From Pseudoxanthomonas sp. Root630 (lineage in GTDB: Bacteria > Pseudomonadota > Gammaproteobacteria > Xanthomonadales > Xanthomonadaceae): 64,000 nucleotides of DNA. Below are positions 34,394-43,737 of this stretch, in pieces (positions within the stretch are counted from its first letter, which is position 1; each line of letters opens with the position of its first letter). Both the position numbers and the translations under genes were made by a program. The DNA lies in contig NZ_LMGY01000012.1 in NCBI RefSeq assembly GCF_001427585.1, forward strand, positions 431,691-495,690. The letters are read 5' to 3'. Under the pieces are notes generated by a model that saw only the letters and a program-made list of their open reading frames with translations, had not been told where the DNA came from and ran no database searches.

Positions 34394-35955
34394 GCCACCT
34401 GCCCATCCTGCCGATCCTGATCCCGCTGTTCGCCGCGTCGATCGCGCTGTTCTTCGAACACCGGCGCTTCGGCATGGTGCCGCAGCGGATCGTGGCCTGG
34501 TTGTCGGTGGTGGCGATGCTGGGCGTGGCTGGCGTGCTGGTCGCGCAGGCGGCCACCGGCGAGGTGCAGGTCTACCTGCTGGGCGACTGGCCGGCGCGGC
34601 TGGGCATCGTGTTGATGGTCGACCGCCTGTCCGCGCTGATGGTGCTGGTGGGGCTGCTGCTCGGCGCAGCCTGCCTGCTGCACGCCAGCGCAGGCTGGGA
34701 CCGGCGTGCGCCGCATTTCCATGCGTTCTTCCAGTTCCAGCTGATGGGTTTGAACGGCGCCTTTCTGACGGGCGACATCTTCAACCTGTTCGTGTTCTTC
34801 GAAGTGCTGCTGATCTCGTCGTACGGGTTGATGCTCAGCGGCGGCCGTGGCGAGCGCATGCGCGCGGGCCTGCATTACGTGACCGTCAACATCGCGGCCT
34901 CGACCCTGTTCCTGATCGCCCTGGGCCTGCTGTACGGGTTGCTGGGGTCGTTGAACATGGCCGAGCTGTCGGTGCGGGTGGCGCAGCTGCCGGCGGGCGA
35001 TGTCGCGCTGGTGCAGGCGGCGGCCGGCCTGTTGTTCGTCGTCTTCTGCGCGAAGGCCGCGCTGCTGCCGATGTACTTCTGGTTGCCGGAAACCTACACG
35101 CATGCGCCGGCCGCGGTCGCGGGGCTGTTCGCGATCATGACCAAGGTCGGCCTGTACGCCGTGCTGCGGCTGGGCACCCTCACGTTCGGCGCGGCGGGGC
35201 CGCTCGCAGGTTTCGCCTGGCCAGCACTGCTCGCGCTCGGCGCCGCCACGCTGGTGCTCGCCTCGCTCGGCGTGCTGGCGGCCAACCGGCTGCGCGCGTT
35301 GGCGGCGTATCTCGTGCTGGGTTCGGCGGCGACGCTGTTCGTCGCGTTCTCCCTGCACACCGCGGGCACCGTGAGTGCTGGTCTGTACTACCTCGTGCAC
35401 AGCAGTTTCGCCGGCGCGGCGCTGTTCCTGCTGGCGGACCTGATCCGCCGTCGTCGCGGAGGTGCCAGCGACCGCAAGGATGTCATCGCCGCGCTGCCGG
35501 GCAAGACTGTGCCGGGCCTGCTGTTCCTGGTCGCCGCGGTCTCGCTGGCAGGCTTGCCGCCGTTGTCGGGCTTCATCGGCAAGCTGCTGTTGCTGGGGGC
35601 CGTGCCGGAGGGTCCACGCACCTTCTGGGTCTGGTTGCTGGTGCTCGGCACCAGCTTCCTGATGCTGGTGGGCCTGGCGCGTGCCGGCACGCGCCTGTTC
35701 TGGCGCACCGAACCCTGGCCGGATGCCAGTGCGGAAACGCGCGCGGCGTTCACGCCCGCCGGCGACCTGGCGCATGCGCCATCACGCCCGCTTGAAACCG
35801 CCGCCATCGTGCTGCTGCTCGGCTACGGCGTGGCGATGGTACTGGCGGCGTCGCCACTGCTCGACTACACACAGGCCGCCGCGTCCCAGCTGCAGTCGCC
35901 CGGCGATTACGTGCAACAGGTGCGTGCCGCGATGCCCACGTTGAGGGAGCCCTGA
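34390..35955 (+). CDS. mrpD: Mrp antiporter subunit D
   Basis: A 521-residue NuoM/N-like proton-channel subunit with about 14 helices. LLPMYFWLPETYTHAPAAVA and GLFAIMTKVGLYAVLRLGTL carry the conserved lysines of the half-channel; LAGLPPLSGFIGKLLLLGAV is also typical. Within the operon it overlaps mrpC by 4 bp and is followed by mrpE after 2 bp. Confidence 0.94.
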   Translation: MSHLPILPILIPLFAASIALFFEHRRFGMVPQRIVAWLSVVAMLGVAGVLVAQAATGEVQVYLLGDWPARLGIVLMVDRLSALMVLVGLLLGAACLLHASAGWDRRAPHFHAFFQFQLMGLNGAFLTGDIFNLFVFFEVLLISSYGLMLSGGRGERMRAGLHYVTVNIAASTLFLIALGLLYGLLGSLNMAELSVRVAQLPAGDVALVQAAAGLLFVVFCAKAALLPMYFWLPETYTHAPAAVAGLFAIMTKVGLYAVLRLGTLTFGAAGPLAGFAWPALLALGAATLVLASLGVLAANRLRALAAYLVLGSAATLFVAFSLHTAGTVSAGLYYLVHSSFAGAALFLLADLIRRRRGGASDRKDVIAALPGKTVPGLLFLVAAVSLAGLPPLSGFIGKLLLLGAVPEGPRTFWVWLLVLGTSFLMLVGLARAGTRLFWRTEPWPDASAETRAAFTPAGDLAHAPSRPLETAAIVLLLGYGVAMVLAASPLLDYTQAAASQLQSPGDYVQQVRAAMPTLREP

Positions 35956-35957
35956 GC

Positions 35958-36458
35958 ATGGTCGCGAGCTGGCGCAAGCGCTGGTTGCCGTCGCTGCCGC
36001 TGAGCGCGACGGTATTCTGTTTCTGGTTGCTGATGAACGACGAGATCAGCGCCGGCCAGGTGGTGATGGCGACGGTGCTTGCGCTGGTCATCCCGCCGTT
36101 CGCGGCACGCCTCGATCGCGAGTTCGCGCGCATCGGCCGGTTGCGCAGCGTGCCGCGCATGCTGGGCGTGCTGGCGCTGGACATCGTGCAGGCCAACATC
36201 ACCGTTGCGCTGCAGGTGCTGGGGCCCGAGCGGAAGATCCATCCCGGGTTCATCTGGGTGCCGTTGGATATCGCCAACATCCACGGCATCGCCGCGCTCA
36301 CCAGCATCATCACGCTGACGCCGGGCACGGTGTCGTCGGCCCTGTCGGAGGATCGGCGCCACCTGCTGGTGCACGTGCTCAACCTGGACGATGCCGATGA
36401 AGTGATCCGGCAGATCAAGACGCGCTACGAAGCGCCGCTGATGGAGATATTCCCATGA
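35958..36458 (+). CDS. mrpE: Mrp antiporter subunit E
   Basis: A 166-residue subunit without counterpart in complex I. Two N-terminal helices (LPLSATVFCFWLLMNDEISA, QVVMATVLALVIPPFAARLD) precede a cytoplasmic ferredoxin-like part with the family pattern LALDIVQANITVALQVLGPE, IHPGFIWVPLDI and ITLTPGTVSSALSEDRRHLL. Overlaps mrpF by 4 bp. Confidence 0.93.
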   Translation: MVASWRKRWLPSLPLSATVFCFWLLMNDEISAGQVVMATVLALVIPPFAARLDREFARIGRLRSVPRMLGVLALDIVQANITVALQVLGPERKIHPGFIWVPLDIANIHGIAALTSIITLTPGTVSSALSEDRRHLLVHVLNLDDADEVIRQIKTRYEAPLMEIFP

Positions 36459-36739
36459 CCCCGCAAGCCCTGGTGATGTACGCGATCGTCGGCGCGATGC
36501 ATGTCGTCGGGGTCGCCATGTTGCTGGCGCTGTTCCGGCTGGTGCGCGGCCCGAGCGTGCCCGACCGTATCCTCGCGCTGGATACCCTGTTCGTCGCGAC
36601 GATCGCGGAGCTGATGCTGTTCGGCATGTACCTGGGCACGGCGGTCTATTTCGAAGCGGCCCTGATCATCGCGATGCTCGGCTTCGTCGGCACGGTGGTG
36701 CTGAGCAAGTACGTGCTGCGCCGGGACATCGTCGAATGA
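36455..36739 (+). CDS. mrpF: Mrp antiporter subunit F
   Basis: A 94-residue protein with three helices. GPSVPDRILALDTLFVATIA is the conserved MrpF segment, and FEAALIIAMLGFVGTVVLSK the third helix. It overlaps both neighbours by 4 bp (ATGA), consistent with strict translational coupling. Confidence 0.93.
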   Translation: MTPQALVMYAIVGAMHVVGVAMLLALFRLVRGPSVPDRILALDTLFVATIAELMLFGMYLGTAVYFEAALIIAMLGFVGTVVLSKYVLRRDIVE

Positions 36740-37107
36740 GCTGGGTCTTCGCCATCCTGCTGGTGTTGCTGCTGGCCGTGGGGAGCTTCTTCATCCTCGT
36801 GGGCTCCTTCAGCCTGGTGAAGTTGTCGGAGTTCTTCAAGCGATTGCACGGACCGACCAAGGCGAGCACGCTGGGCGTGGGTTGCGTGCTGATCGCATCG
36901 ATCGGCTACCACGCGCTGTCGGGCACCGACCCTCAGCCGCGCGAGTTGCTGATCACCGCGTTCCTCTTCATCACCGCACCGATCAGCGCGCACCTGATGG
37001 CGAAGGCCGCGTTGTCGCTGCACATGGCGGAACGGCCGCCGATGCCGGGCGGCGAACCGCCGCGCCCCATCGATGCGGTCGACGATGGCGCCCGCCCGGA
37101 TGCCTGA
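36736..37107 (+). CDS. mrpG: Mrp antiporter subunit G
   Basis: A 123-residue last subunit of the cluster. Three helices, with the signature VKLSEFFKRLHGPTKASTLG after the first and LFITAPISAHLMAKAALSLH in the third. The tail is Pro-rich. The following epimerase gene begins before this stop in another frame, so transcription may continue. Confidence 0.92.
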   Translation: MSWVFAILLVLLLAVGSFFILVGSFSLVKLSEFFKRLHGPTKASTLGVGCVLIASIGYHALSGTDPQPRELLITAFLFITAPISAHLMAKAALSLHMAERPPMPGGEPPRPIDAVDDGARPDA

Positions 37108-37981
37108 TACACCTTCGCGCACAGCGCTGGTGTTCGGCGCCAGCGGCCAGATCGGCGAGGCGCTGCTGGCGTGTCTTGCGGGCGGGGGGTGGCAGGTGTT
37201 CGCGGTGTCGCGCAGCCCGCGCCCGTCGTCTACCGGGATCGTCTGGTTGAAGGGCGACTTCGACGGTATCGAAGGATTGCCTGCGACGGTAGACGTCATT
37301 TTCAGCACCGGGCCGCTGGATGGCTTCGCGCAGTGGTACGCGCGTGGCGATGTCGTGGCATCGCGCGTGGTCGCGTTCGGTTCCACCAGCCTCGATACGA
37401 AACAGACCTCCGGCGACGCTTACGAGCGTGACATCGTCGCGCGCCTGCAGGCGGCGGAGCGGACGGTATTCGAGACCGCCTCCGCGCGTGGTGCGGCGGC
37501 GACGCTGCTGCGGCCCACGCTGGTCTACGGTGCGGGACGGGACCAGACGCTGGCGCGCATCGCCGCGATGGCAAGGCGCATGGGCTTCTTCGTACTGCCG
37601 CGCGGTGCGAATGGAAAGCGTCAGCCGGTGCACGTGGACGATCTGGCGCATGCCGCGCTCGCGGTGGTGGACGCATCCGCCACGCACGGCCAGGCGTATG
37701 CGCTGCCGGGCGGCGAAACGCTCGCGTATCGCGAGATGGTGGCGCGCACACTGGCGGCGCTGTCGCCACCGGTGCGGCTGTGGGACATCCCGATGCCGGT
37801 GTTCCGCGCCGTGCTGGGCATCGCGCGGATGGCGGGCGTGATGCGTGGACTCACGGATGATGCCGTGGCCCGCATGCGCGAGGATCTGGTGTTCGATGCG
37901 ACGCCAGCGCGCCGTGATTTCGGTTATGCGCCGCGCGCCTTCGTGGCCGACGCGCGCGCGCTGGGCGAGGGCGGCCGCTAG
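37100..37981 (+). CDS. NAD(P)-dependent epimerase/dehydratase-like protein
   Basis: About 293 residues. The Rossmann nucleotide motif GASGQIGEALLACL is at residues ~11-24, typical of extended/atypical short-chain dehydrogenases. VVAFGSTSLDTKQTSGDAYE and LLRPTLVYGAGRDQTLARIA fit the epimerase/dehydratase family, but the catalytic YxxxK is not evident (YERDI stands near its place), so activity is uncertain. ATG 37100 is chosen as closest to the first strand; ATG 37085 is an alternative. It overlaps mrpG by 8 bp and is probably co-transcribed with the antiporter. Confidence 0.75.
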   Translation: MPDTPSRTALVFGASGQIGEALLACLAGGGWQVFAVSRSPRPSSTGIVWLKGDFDGIEGLPATVDVIFSTGPLDGFAQWYARGDVVASRVVAFGSTSLDTKQTSGDAYERDIVARLQAAERTVFETASARGAAATLLRPTLVYGAGRDQTLARIAAMARRMGFFVLPRGANGKRQPVHVDDLAHAALAVVDASATHGQAYALPGGETLAYREMVARTLAALSPPVRLWDIPMPVFRAVLGIARMAGVMRGLTDDAVARMREDLVFDATPARRDFGYAPRAFVADARALGEGGR

Positions 37982-37985
37982 CCGC

Positions 37986-38465
37986 TCAGTACTTCCAGCC
38001 CATCTTCCGGTAGAACTTGCTGAGCACCCACACCGGCCCGATCAGCAGGTAGGTGAGGTCGGTCAGGAAGCTGGGTTTCTTGCCCTCGATCTTGTGGCCG
38101 ATGAACTGGGCGATCCACGCCACCACGAACACCGTCACCGCGAGGAAGAACAGCTTCTGCAGCCCGAGCAGGCTTTCCAGCCAGCGGGTCAGCCAAGCCA
38201 TCGCGATGAAGATCGCCAGCATGCCGAAGCCCAGCGGACGCGAGAGTTTGTAGTAGTACATCCACGCGCCGAACATCGCCAACGCCGCCCACATGCCGGA
38301 CTTCACCCAGGTGCCGAACACCGGGATGCACCACAGCAGTGCGACCACCGTCCACAGGATCATCGGCACGGCAAAGACGTGGATCAGCTGGTTGGTGTCG
38401 TTCTGGTGGTCGCCGGAATAACTGGCGAACCATCGGTCCACCGGGCGTTGCGCAGTCGCGTTCAT
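37986..38465 (-). CDS. DUF962 / Mpo1-like membrane protein
   Basis: A 159-residue protein with four hydrophobic helices (LIHVFAVPMILWTVVALLWC, MWAALAMFGAWMYYYKLSRP, LFFLAVTVFVVAWIAQFIGH). YSGDHQNDTNQLIHVFAVP, the IGHKIEGKKPSF motif and the GPVWVLSKFYRKMGW end are typical of DUF962; yeast Mpo1 of this family is an Fe-dependent dioxygenase for 2-hydroxy fatty acids, and the histidines used there (HxxN, IGH) are present here. It is convergent with the epimerase gene, 4 bp apart. Confidence 0.85.
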   Translation of the reverse strand: MNATAQRPVDRWFASYSGDHQNDTNQLIHVFAVPMILWTVVALLWCIPVFGTWVKSGMWAALAMFGAWMYYYKLSRPLGFGMLAIFIAMAWLTRWLESLLGLQKLFFLAVTVFVVAWIAQFIGHKIEGKKPSFLTDLTYLLIGPVWVLSKFYRKMGWKY

Positions 38466-38558
38466 TCATCCCTCCCGAGGATGGCAATGCGGCAGGGTAT
38501 GGAGCATACCCCAGCCCGACGGGGTATGCCGGGACGCCCGTCGGCCGCCGCGCGCCCT

Positions 38559-38733
38559 GTAGGAGCGGCTTCAGCCGCGACCGCACGACAGAAGAAAACG
38601 GGGGAACACGGGTCCACGCGGATGAACACGGATAAAGCTCTTGGGCTTTGACCCGCTTTGTCCGCGTGGATCCGTGTCAAACCGCCGTTTCAAGGCTTTT
38701 CCGGTTCGCGGTCGCGGCTGAAGCCGCTCCTGC
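38559..38733. repeat. Nested composite palindrome
   Basis: Outer arms at 38559-38584 and 38708-38733 match as inverted repeats at 25 of 26 positions (GTAGGAGCGGCTTCAGCCGC...). Inside them a second inverted pair, 38606-38622 and 38661-38677 (ACACGGGTCCACGCGGA), has one mismatch, and an inner AAAGC/GCTTT stem closes the loop. The whole 175 bp can fold into one long cruciform between the DUF962 and purC genes. Confidence 0.88.
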
Positions 38734-38742
38734 AACGGTCGG

Positions 38743-39669
38743 TCACTCGACGATGATGCCGGCGAGCTTCTGCAGCGCTTCCGCGTACTTGGCGCGGGTG
38801 CGCTCGATGACCTCGGCCGGCAGCGACGGGCCGGGCGCGGTCTTGTTCCAGTCCAGCGTTTCCAGGTAGTCGCGCACGAACTGCTTGTCGTAGCTGGGTG
38901 GGCTGGTGCCGACCTCGTACTGGTCCGCAGGCCAGTAGCGCGAGGAATCCGGCGTCAGCATCTCGTCCATGATGTACAGGCGGCCGTCTTCGTCGGTGCC
39001 GAATTCGAACTTGGTATCCGCCAGCAGGATGCCGCGCTCGGCCGCGAAATCGGCGGCGAAGCGGTAGATGCGCAGGGTGGCGTCGCGCACGCGCTCGGCC
39101 AGTTCGGCGCCGACGGTCTTCACCATGGCGTCGAAGTCGATGTTCTCGTCATGGTCGCCGACGGCGGCCTTGGTCGAGGGGGTGAAGATCGGCTCGGCCA
39201 GCTTCTCGGCCTGGCGCAGGCCGTCGGGCAGTTCGATGCCGCTGACCTTGCCGGTGCGCTGGTAGTCCTTCCAGCCGCTGCCGATCAGGTAGCCGCGCGC
39301 GATGGCTTCCACCGGCACGGGCTTGAGCTTCTTCGTCACCACCGCGCGCTTGGCGTACAGCGAGGCGTCCACGCCGGCCGGCAGCACGCTGGCGACATCG
39401 ATGCCGGTCAGGTGGTTCGGCATCAGGTGCGCGGTCTTGGCGAACCAGAAGTTGGAGATCTGGCAGAGCATCTCGCCCTTGCCGGGAATGGGGTCGGGCA
39501 GCACCACGTCGAACGCGCTCAGGCGATCGGTGGCGACCATCAACAGGCAGTCGCCGGCGGGGGCGTCGGCAGGCAGGCGGTCGCGGGGCAGGTCGAACAC
39601 GTCGCGGACCTTGCCGCGATGGCGCAGGGTGAGGCCGGGCAGATCGGATTGAAGCAACGTCGTGGGCAC
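38743..39669 (-). CDS. purC: SAICAR synthase (purine biosynthesis)
   Basis: A 308-residue enzyme joining aspartate to CAIR in purine synthesis. [12 protein letters not shown] at the start (ATP loop), [38 protein letters not shown] and [20 protein letters not shown](E)[10 protein letters not shown] are the family blocks. It is the ~300-residue type shared with yeast rather than the ~240-residue enterobacterial form. The GTG start at 39669 is fixed by AAGGAGTG three bases upstream; longer frames are not supported. The REP composite lies just past its stop. Confidence 0.95.
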   Translation of the reverse strand: MPTTLLQSDLPGLTLRHRGKVRDVFDLPRDRLPADAPAGDCLLMVATDRLSAFDVVLPDPIPGKGEMLCQISNFWFAKTAHLMPNHLTGIDVASVLPAGVDASLYAKRAVVTKKLKPVPVEAIARGYLIGSGWKDYQRTGKVSGIELPDGLRQAEKLAEPIFTPSTKAAVGDHDENIDFDAMVKTVGAELAERVRDATLRIYRFAADFAAERGILLADTKFEFGTDEDGRLYIMDEMLTPDSSRYWPADQYEVGTSPPSYDKQFVRDYLETLDWNKTAPGPSLPAEVIERTRAKYAEALQKLAGIIVE

Positions 39670-39867
39670 AAACACTCCTTGGGGAGTCCGGAAACCAGCG
39701 AGGCATACAGCGTCGTGGGGGCGTGCGGCAGGCCGTGCGCCCGTGCCCCGGGGCGGCCGTCTACCCGCGGGTGGCGGGGCCGGGTACCGGACCGGGCCGC
39801 GTAGTGTACGGCGCTTGGAGCCCGTGTGTGCCGTAAAATGGCGCGATTGCCGGAGAAGGCGGGCCGA

Positions 39868-40197
39868 ATGAAGCGCTGGTACGGAAAACTGCTGGGATTC
39901 GTGGCCGGTTGGCTGCTGATGCGCCACCCGTTGGGCGGGCTGGTGGGCCTGATCATCGGCCATGCCTTCGATGAGGACTGGTTCAAGCTCAGCCGCGACA
40001 ACCCGTACCGCGTGTTCGACCTGACCAGCGACGCCAGCGATGCGGAGGTCGACCAGGCCTATCGCCGGCTGATTTCCCAGTACCACCCCGACAAGATGGC
40101 CGGCGCCGCGGAAGACCTGCGCCGCCAGGCCGAACAGAAGGCCGGCGAGATCAACGCCGCCTACGACCGCATCAAGACCCTGCGCAAGCGCAAGTGA
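39868..40197 (+). CDS. Membrane-anchored J-domain protein
   Basis: A 109-residue protein with an N-terminal Gly-rich membrane helix ([20 protein letters not shown]) like that of DjlA, and a C-terminal J domain ([34 protein letters not shown] with the HPD tripeptide intact). It lacks the middle TerB-like domain of full DjlA, so it is a short form. J proteins stimulate DnaK ATPase. The rpe gene starts 8 bp after the stop. Confidence 0.9.
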   Translation: MKRWYGKLLGFVAGWLLMRHPLGGLVGLIIGHAFDEDWFKLSRDNPYRVFDLTSDASDAEVDQAYRRLISQYHPDKMAGAAEDLRRQAEQKAGEINAAYDRIKTLRKRK

Positions 40198-40205
40198 GCC
40201 CCGCC

Positions 40206-40883
40206 ATGTCGAACTGCATCATCGCCCCGTCCATCCTGTCCGCGAACTTCGCCCGCCTGGGCGAGGAAGTCGACAACGTGCTGAAGGCCGGCGCCGACTG
40301 GGTGCATTTCGACGTGATGGACAACCATTACGTGCCCAACCTGACCATCGGTCCGCTGGTGTGCAGTGCGCTGCGCAAGCATGGCGTCACCGCGCCGATC
40401 GACGTGCATCTGATGGTGGAGCCGGTGGACCGCATCATCCCGGACTTCGCCGAGGCCGGCGCCAGCATCATCAGCTTCCACCCGGAAGCCTCGAAGCACG
40501 TGCACCGCACGATCCAGCTGATCAAGTCGCTGGGCTGCAAGGCCGGCCTGGTACTCAATCCGGGTACGCCGGTCGACGTGCTCGACTGGGTGCTGCCGGA
40601 ACTGGACCTGGTGCTGCTGATGTCGGTGAACCCGGGCTTCGGCGGGCAGGCCTTCATTCCGTCGGCGCTGGACAAGCTGCGTGCCGTGCGCGCGATGATC
40701 GACAAGACCGGCAAGGACATCCGCCTGGAGATCGACGGCGGCGTGAAGGCGGACAACATCGGCCAGATCGCGGCGGCGGGTGCGGACGCCTTCGTCGCGG
40801 GCTCGGCGATCTTCAACGCGCCGGACTACAAGGACGTGATCGATCGCATGCGCACCGCGGTGGCCGAAGCGCGCGGCGCCTGA
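40206..40883 (+). CDS. rpe: Ribulose-phosphate 3-epimerase
   Basis: A 225-residue TIM-barrel enzyme interconverting ribulose 5-phosphate and xylulose 5-phosphate. [66 protein letters not shown] and [12 protein letters not shown] give the metal and phosphate sites. ATG 40206 is preferred to an in-frame GTG at 40194. In many relatives rpe is followed by trpE as here (with the kinase gene between). Confidence 0.95.
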   Translation: MSNCIIAPSILSANFARLGEEVDNVLKAGADWVHFDVMDNHYVPNLTIGPLVCSALRKHGVTAPIDVHLMVEPVDRIIPDFAEAGASIISFHPEASKHVHRTIQLIKSLGCKAGLVLNPGTPVDVLDWVLPELDLVLLMSVNPGFGGQAFIPSALDKLRAVRAMIDKTGKDIRLEIDGGVKADNIGQIAAAGADAFVAGSAIFNAPDYKDVIDRMRTAVAEARGA

Positions 40884-40891
40884 AAAGCAGA

Positions 40892-40917
40892 AGGGCGATG
40901 GCCTGCGCCACCGCCCT
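40892..40917 (+). terminator. Hairpin after rpe
   Basis: AGGGCGATGGC / GCCACCGCCCT forms an 11-bp stem with one mismatch and a 4-nt loop, 8 bp after the stop. There is no T run, so termination may be Rho-aided. Confidence 0.55.
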
Positions 40918-41018
40918 GGAAGAATTGGAGGCTGATCCTGCCTCCGCCCGTCGTCCCTGCTATGGCCTTCCACACTACGCACCGTCTGTGACGGGGGCGT
41001 GACAGCGCTTATGCCGTT

Positions 41019-41124
41019 GTAGGAGCGACGTGAGTCGCGACCGCGGAGGCTGAGCGTCCATGTCCTTGGATCACGCGATTCATTCGCCCTGAGGGCGTGC
41101 GGTCGCGACTCACGTCGCTCCTAC
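41019..41124. repeat. Full-length REP-like inverted repeat pair
   Basis: Arms at 41019-41042 (GTAGGAGCGACGTGAGTCGC...) and 41101-41124 are perfect 24-bp inverted repeats separated by 58 bp. This is the best-preserved member of the family also seen at 11249, 16006 and 17747. It lies between rpe and the lipid-kinase gene. Confidence 0.92.
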
Positions 41125-41165
41125 AGGAGAGGCGCTAAGCTCGCGTTGTCCACGAAGGAACCCCC

Positions 41166-42092
41166 ATGCCCCCACCCCGCTGGCGTCTGATCCTCAATGG
41201 AAAATCCGCCGGCGACGAGGCCCTGCGTGAAGCGGTGAGCGAGCTGCGCGGGGCCGGCATCACGCTCGACGTGCGCGTCACCTGGGAAGACGGCGATGCC
41301 GAGCGCTATGTCGCCGAGGCCATCGCCGACGGCGTGGACACGGTGATCGCCGCAGGCGGCGACGGCACACTCAGCGAAGTGGCGACCACGCTCGCCCATC
41401 GGGACGAGCCGGCCGACGTGCTGCCCTCGCTGGGCCTGGTGCCGATGGGCACGGCGAATGATTTCGCCACGGCGGCGGGCATTCCGGACGCACCCCTGGC
41501 CGCCCTGCACCTGGTCCGCGATGCCATGCCGGCTCCCGTGGATCTCCTCCGCATCGACGCCGACGACGGCCCGCACTGGTGCGCGAACCTGGCCAGCGGC
41601 GGCTTCGGCACCGAGGTCACCGTGGAGACGGACGAAGGGCTCAAGAAGATGCTCGGCGGGCTGGCCTACCTGATCACCGGCATCGCCAAGCTGGGCCGCA
41701 TAGAACCGATGGCGGCGCGCATCAAAGGCCCGGATTTCGACTGGCAGGGCGACTTCATCGCGCTCGGTCTCGGCAACGGGCGGCAGGCGGGCGGTGGACA
41801 GGCCTTGTGCCCGGATGCGCGGATCGATGATGGCCAGCTCGACCTGACCATCGTCCCGGAACTCTCGGGCGACGTCGCGGCGACTGTCGGTACGCTGATC
41901 AAGGACGGCAAGCACGCGGCCCTGGACCGGGTCGCCGTGCGTGCGCGGCTGGCGTCGGTGGAACTGAGCGCCGACGCGCCGATGACCCTCAACCTGGATG
42001 GCGAGCCGGTGCAGTCGCGGCGGTTCCATGTGGCCTGCGTGCCTGGCCGGGTCCGCATGCACCTGCCGGCCGACTGCCCCTTGCGGGGGTGA
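41166..42092 (+). CDS. yegS: YegS-type lipid kinase (diacylglycerol-kinase fold)
   Basis: A 308-residue kinase. [20 protein letters not shown], the nucleotide loop [36 protein letters not shown] and [20 protein letters not shown] are the DAGK catalytic-domain motifs; the C-terminal beta-sandwich ends in [20 protein letters not shown]. Escherichia coli YegS phosphorylates phosphatidylglycerol in vitro; the physiological lipid is not known. Confidence 0.9.
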   Translation: MPPPRWRLILNGKSAGDEALREAVSELRGAGITLDVRVTWEDGDAERYVAEAIADGVDTVIAAGGDGTLSEVATTLAHRDEPADVLPSLGLVPMGTANDFATAAGIPDAPLAALHLVRDAMPAPVDLLRIDADDGPHWCANLASGGFGTEVTVETDEGLKKMLGGLAYLITGIAKLGRIEPMAARIKGPDFDWQGDFIALGLGNGRQAGGGQALCPDARIDDGQLDLTIVPELSGDVAATVGTLIKDGKHAALDRVAVRARLASVELSADAPMTLNLDGEPVQSRRFHVACVPGRVRMHLPADCPLRG

Positions 42093-42249
42093 GCCGGCAC
42101 CGGCTGGCCGGTGGGGTCGGGCATCGGGTAGAGTAGGGCCGTGTCCCACCCCACGCGCCCGCTTTCCAAACTTTCCGCACGCCGCAGCTGGCGATGGTGG
42201 CCCGTAGCCGTCGCCCGCCCTGCCACCGCGTCCCGGAAGGAAAGCCCGC

Positions 42250-43737
42250 TTGATCTCGCACGACCAGTTCCAGCAGTTCGCTGCTGAAGGCCATACCCTC
42301 GGCTCCTACAATCGTGTTCCTGTCGTCCGTGAAGTGCTGTCCGACCTGGACACGCCGCTTTCGGTCTACCTGAAACTCGCCGACGCGCCGCATACCTACC
42401 TGTTCGAATCGGTGGAAGGCGGCGAGCGTTTCGGCCGCTATTCCATCATCGGCCTGCCGGTGCGCCGCGTGGTCACTTTCCATGGCCATCGCCTGCAGAT
42501 CCGTGACCACGGCCAGCTGGTGGAGTCGCGCGATGTGGACGACCCCTTCGCCGAAGTCGAAGCGCTGCGCACGGCGTACTCGGTGCCGCGCCTGCCGGGC
42601 CTGCCCGGGTTCACCGGGGGTCTGGTCGGCTGGTTCGGCTTCGAGTGCATCGGCTACATCGAGCCGCGCTTGGCTACCGGCGACAAGCCGGACGAACTCG
42701 GTACGCCCGACATCCTGTTGATGCTGTCGGAGGAAGTCGCGGTCTTCGACAACCTCAAGGGCCGGCTCTACCTGATCGTGCATGCCGATCCGCGCGAAGC
42801 CGGCGCATGGGAAGCGGCTCAGTCGCGGCTGGATGCGCTGACCACCAAGCTGCGCCAGCCGGGTTCGTATCCCACGCCGATCACCCGCGACGTGCTGGAC
42901 GAGAGCCACTTCGTGTCCGGCTTCACCCATGACGGCTTCATCGCTGCGGTGGAACAGTCGAAGGAATACATCCGTGCCGGCGACATCTTCCAGGTGGTGC
43001 TGAGCCAGCGCTTGAGCGTGCCGTTCAATGCGCGTCCGGTGGATGTCTACCGCGCGCTGCGTGCGCTGAATCCCTCGCCGTACATGTACTTCCTCGATGT
43101 CGGCGATGTGCAGGTGGTGGGTTCGTCGCCCGAAATCCTGGTGCGCCTGGAGCAGGGCGAAGTCACCGTCCGCCCGATCGCCGGCACACGCCCGCGCGGG
43201 AAGACCCACGACGAAGACATCGCGCTGGAAGCCGAGCTGCTCGCCGACCCGAAGGAGCGCGCCGAGCACCTGATGCTGATCGACCTGGGCCGCAACGACA
43301 CCGGCCGCGTGTCGGAAGCCGGTACGGTGCAGGTGGGTGAGCAGTTCGTCATCGAGCGCTACAGCCACGTGATGCACATCGTCAGCGAAGTCACCGGCAA
43401 GCTGCTGCCCGGCCTGAGCTACGCCGACGTCCTGCGCGCGACGTTCCCCGCCGGCACGGTCAGCGGTGCGCCGAAGATCCGCGCGCTGGAAGTGATCCGC
43501 GAACTGGAACCGATCAAGCGCAACGTCTACGCCGGCAGCATCGGCTACATCGGTTGGCATGGCGATGCCGATACCGCCATCGCCATCCGCACCGCCGTCA
43601 TCAAGGACGGCCGCCTGCACGTGCAGGCGGGCGCGGGCATCGTCTACGACTCCGACCCCGAGAAGGAATGGGACGAGACGATGAACAAGGGCCGCGCGCT
43701 GTTCCGCGCCGTCGCGGAAGCGGCGAAAGGGTTGTGA
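42250..43737 (+). CDS. trpE: Anthranilate synthase component I
   Basis: A 495-residue chorismate-using enzyme that makes anthranilate with the glutaminase subunit TrpG. The tryptophan-feedback region at the start (SVYLKLADAPHTYLFESVEG) and the catalytic C-terminal half (IFQVVLSQRLSVPF, VRPIAGTRPRGKTHDEDIAL, LMLIDLGRNDTGRV, SHVMHIVSEVTGKL, FPAGTVSGAPKIRALEVIRE, QAGAGIVYDSDPEKEWDE) are complete. The start codon appears to be TTG (42250) with AAGGAAAGCC upstream. trpG should follow in this operon but is interrupted by the island after the threonine aldolase gene. Confidence 0.95.
   Translation: MISHDQFQQFAAEGHTLGSYNRVPVVREVLSDLDTPLSVYLKLADAPHTYLFESVEGGERFGRYSIIGLPVRRVVTFHGHRLQIRDHGQLVESRDVDDPFAEVEALRTAYSVPRLPGLPGFTGGLVGWFGFECIGYIEPRLATGDKPDELGTPDILLMLSEEVAVFDNLKGRLYLIVHADPREAGAWEAAQSRLDALTTKLRQPGSYPTPITRDVLDESHFVSGFTHDGFIAAVEQSKEYIRAGDIFQVVLSQRLSVPFNARPVDVYRALRALNPSPYMYFLDVGDVQVVGSSPEILVRLEQGEVTVRPIAGTRPRGKTHDEDIALEAELLADPKERAEHLMLIDLGRNDTGRVSEAGTVQVGEQFVIERYSHVMHIVSEVTGKLLPGLSYADVLRATFPAGTVSGAPKIRALEVIRELEPIKRNVYAGSIGYIGWHGDADTAIAIRTAVIKDGRLHVQAGAGIVYDSDPEKEWDETMNKGRALFRAVAEAAKGL

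Noticed and set aside
38559-41124. CRISPR-like repeats
   Set aside because: The repeats are a few inverted, hairpin-forming pairs without regular direct spacing or spacers; they are REP-type.
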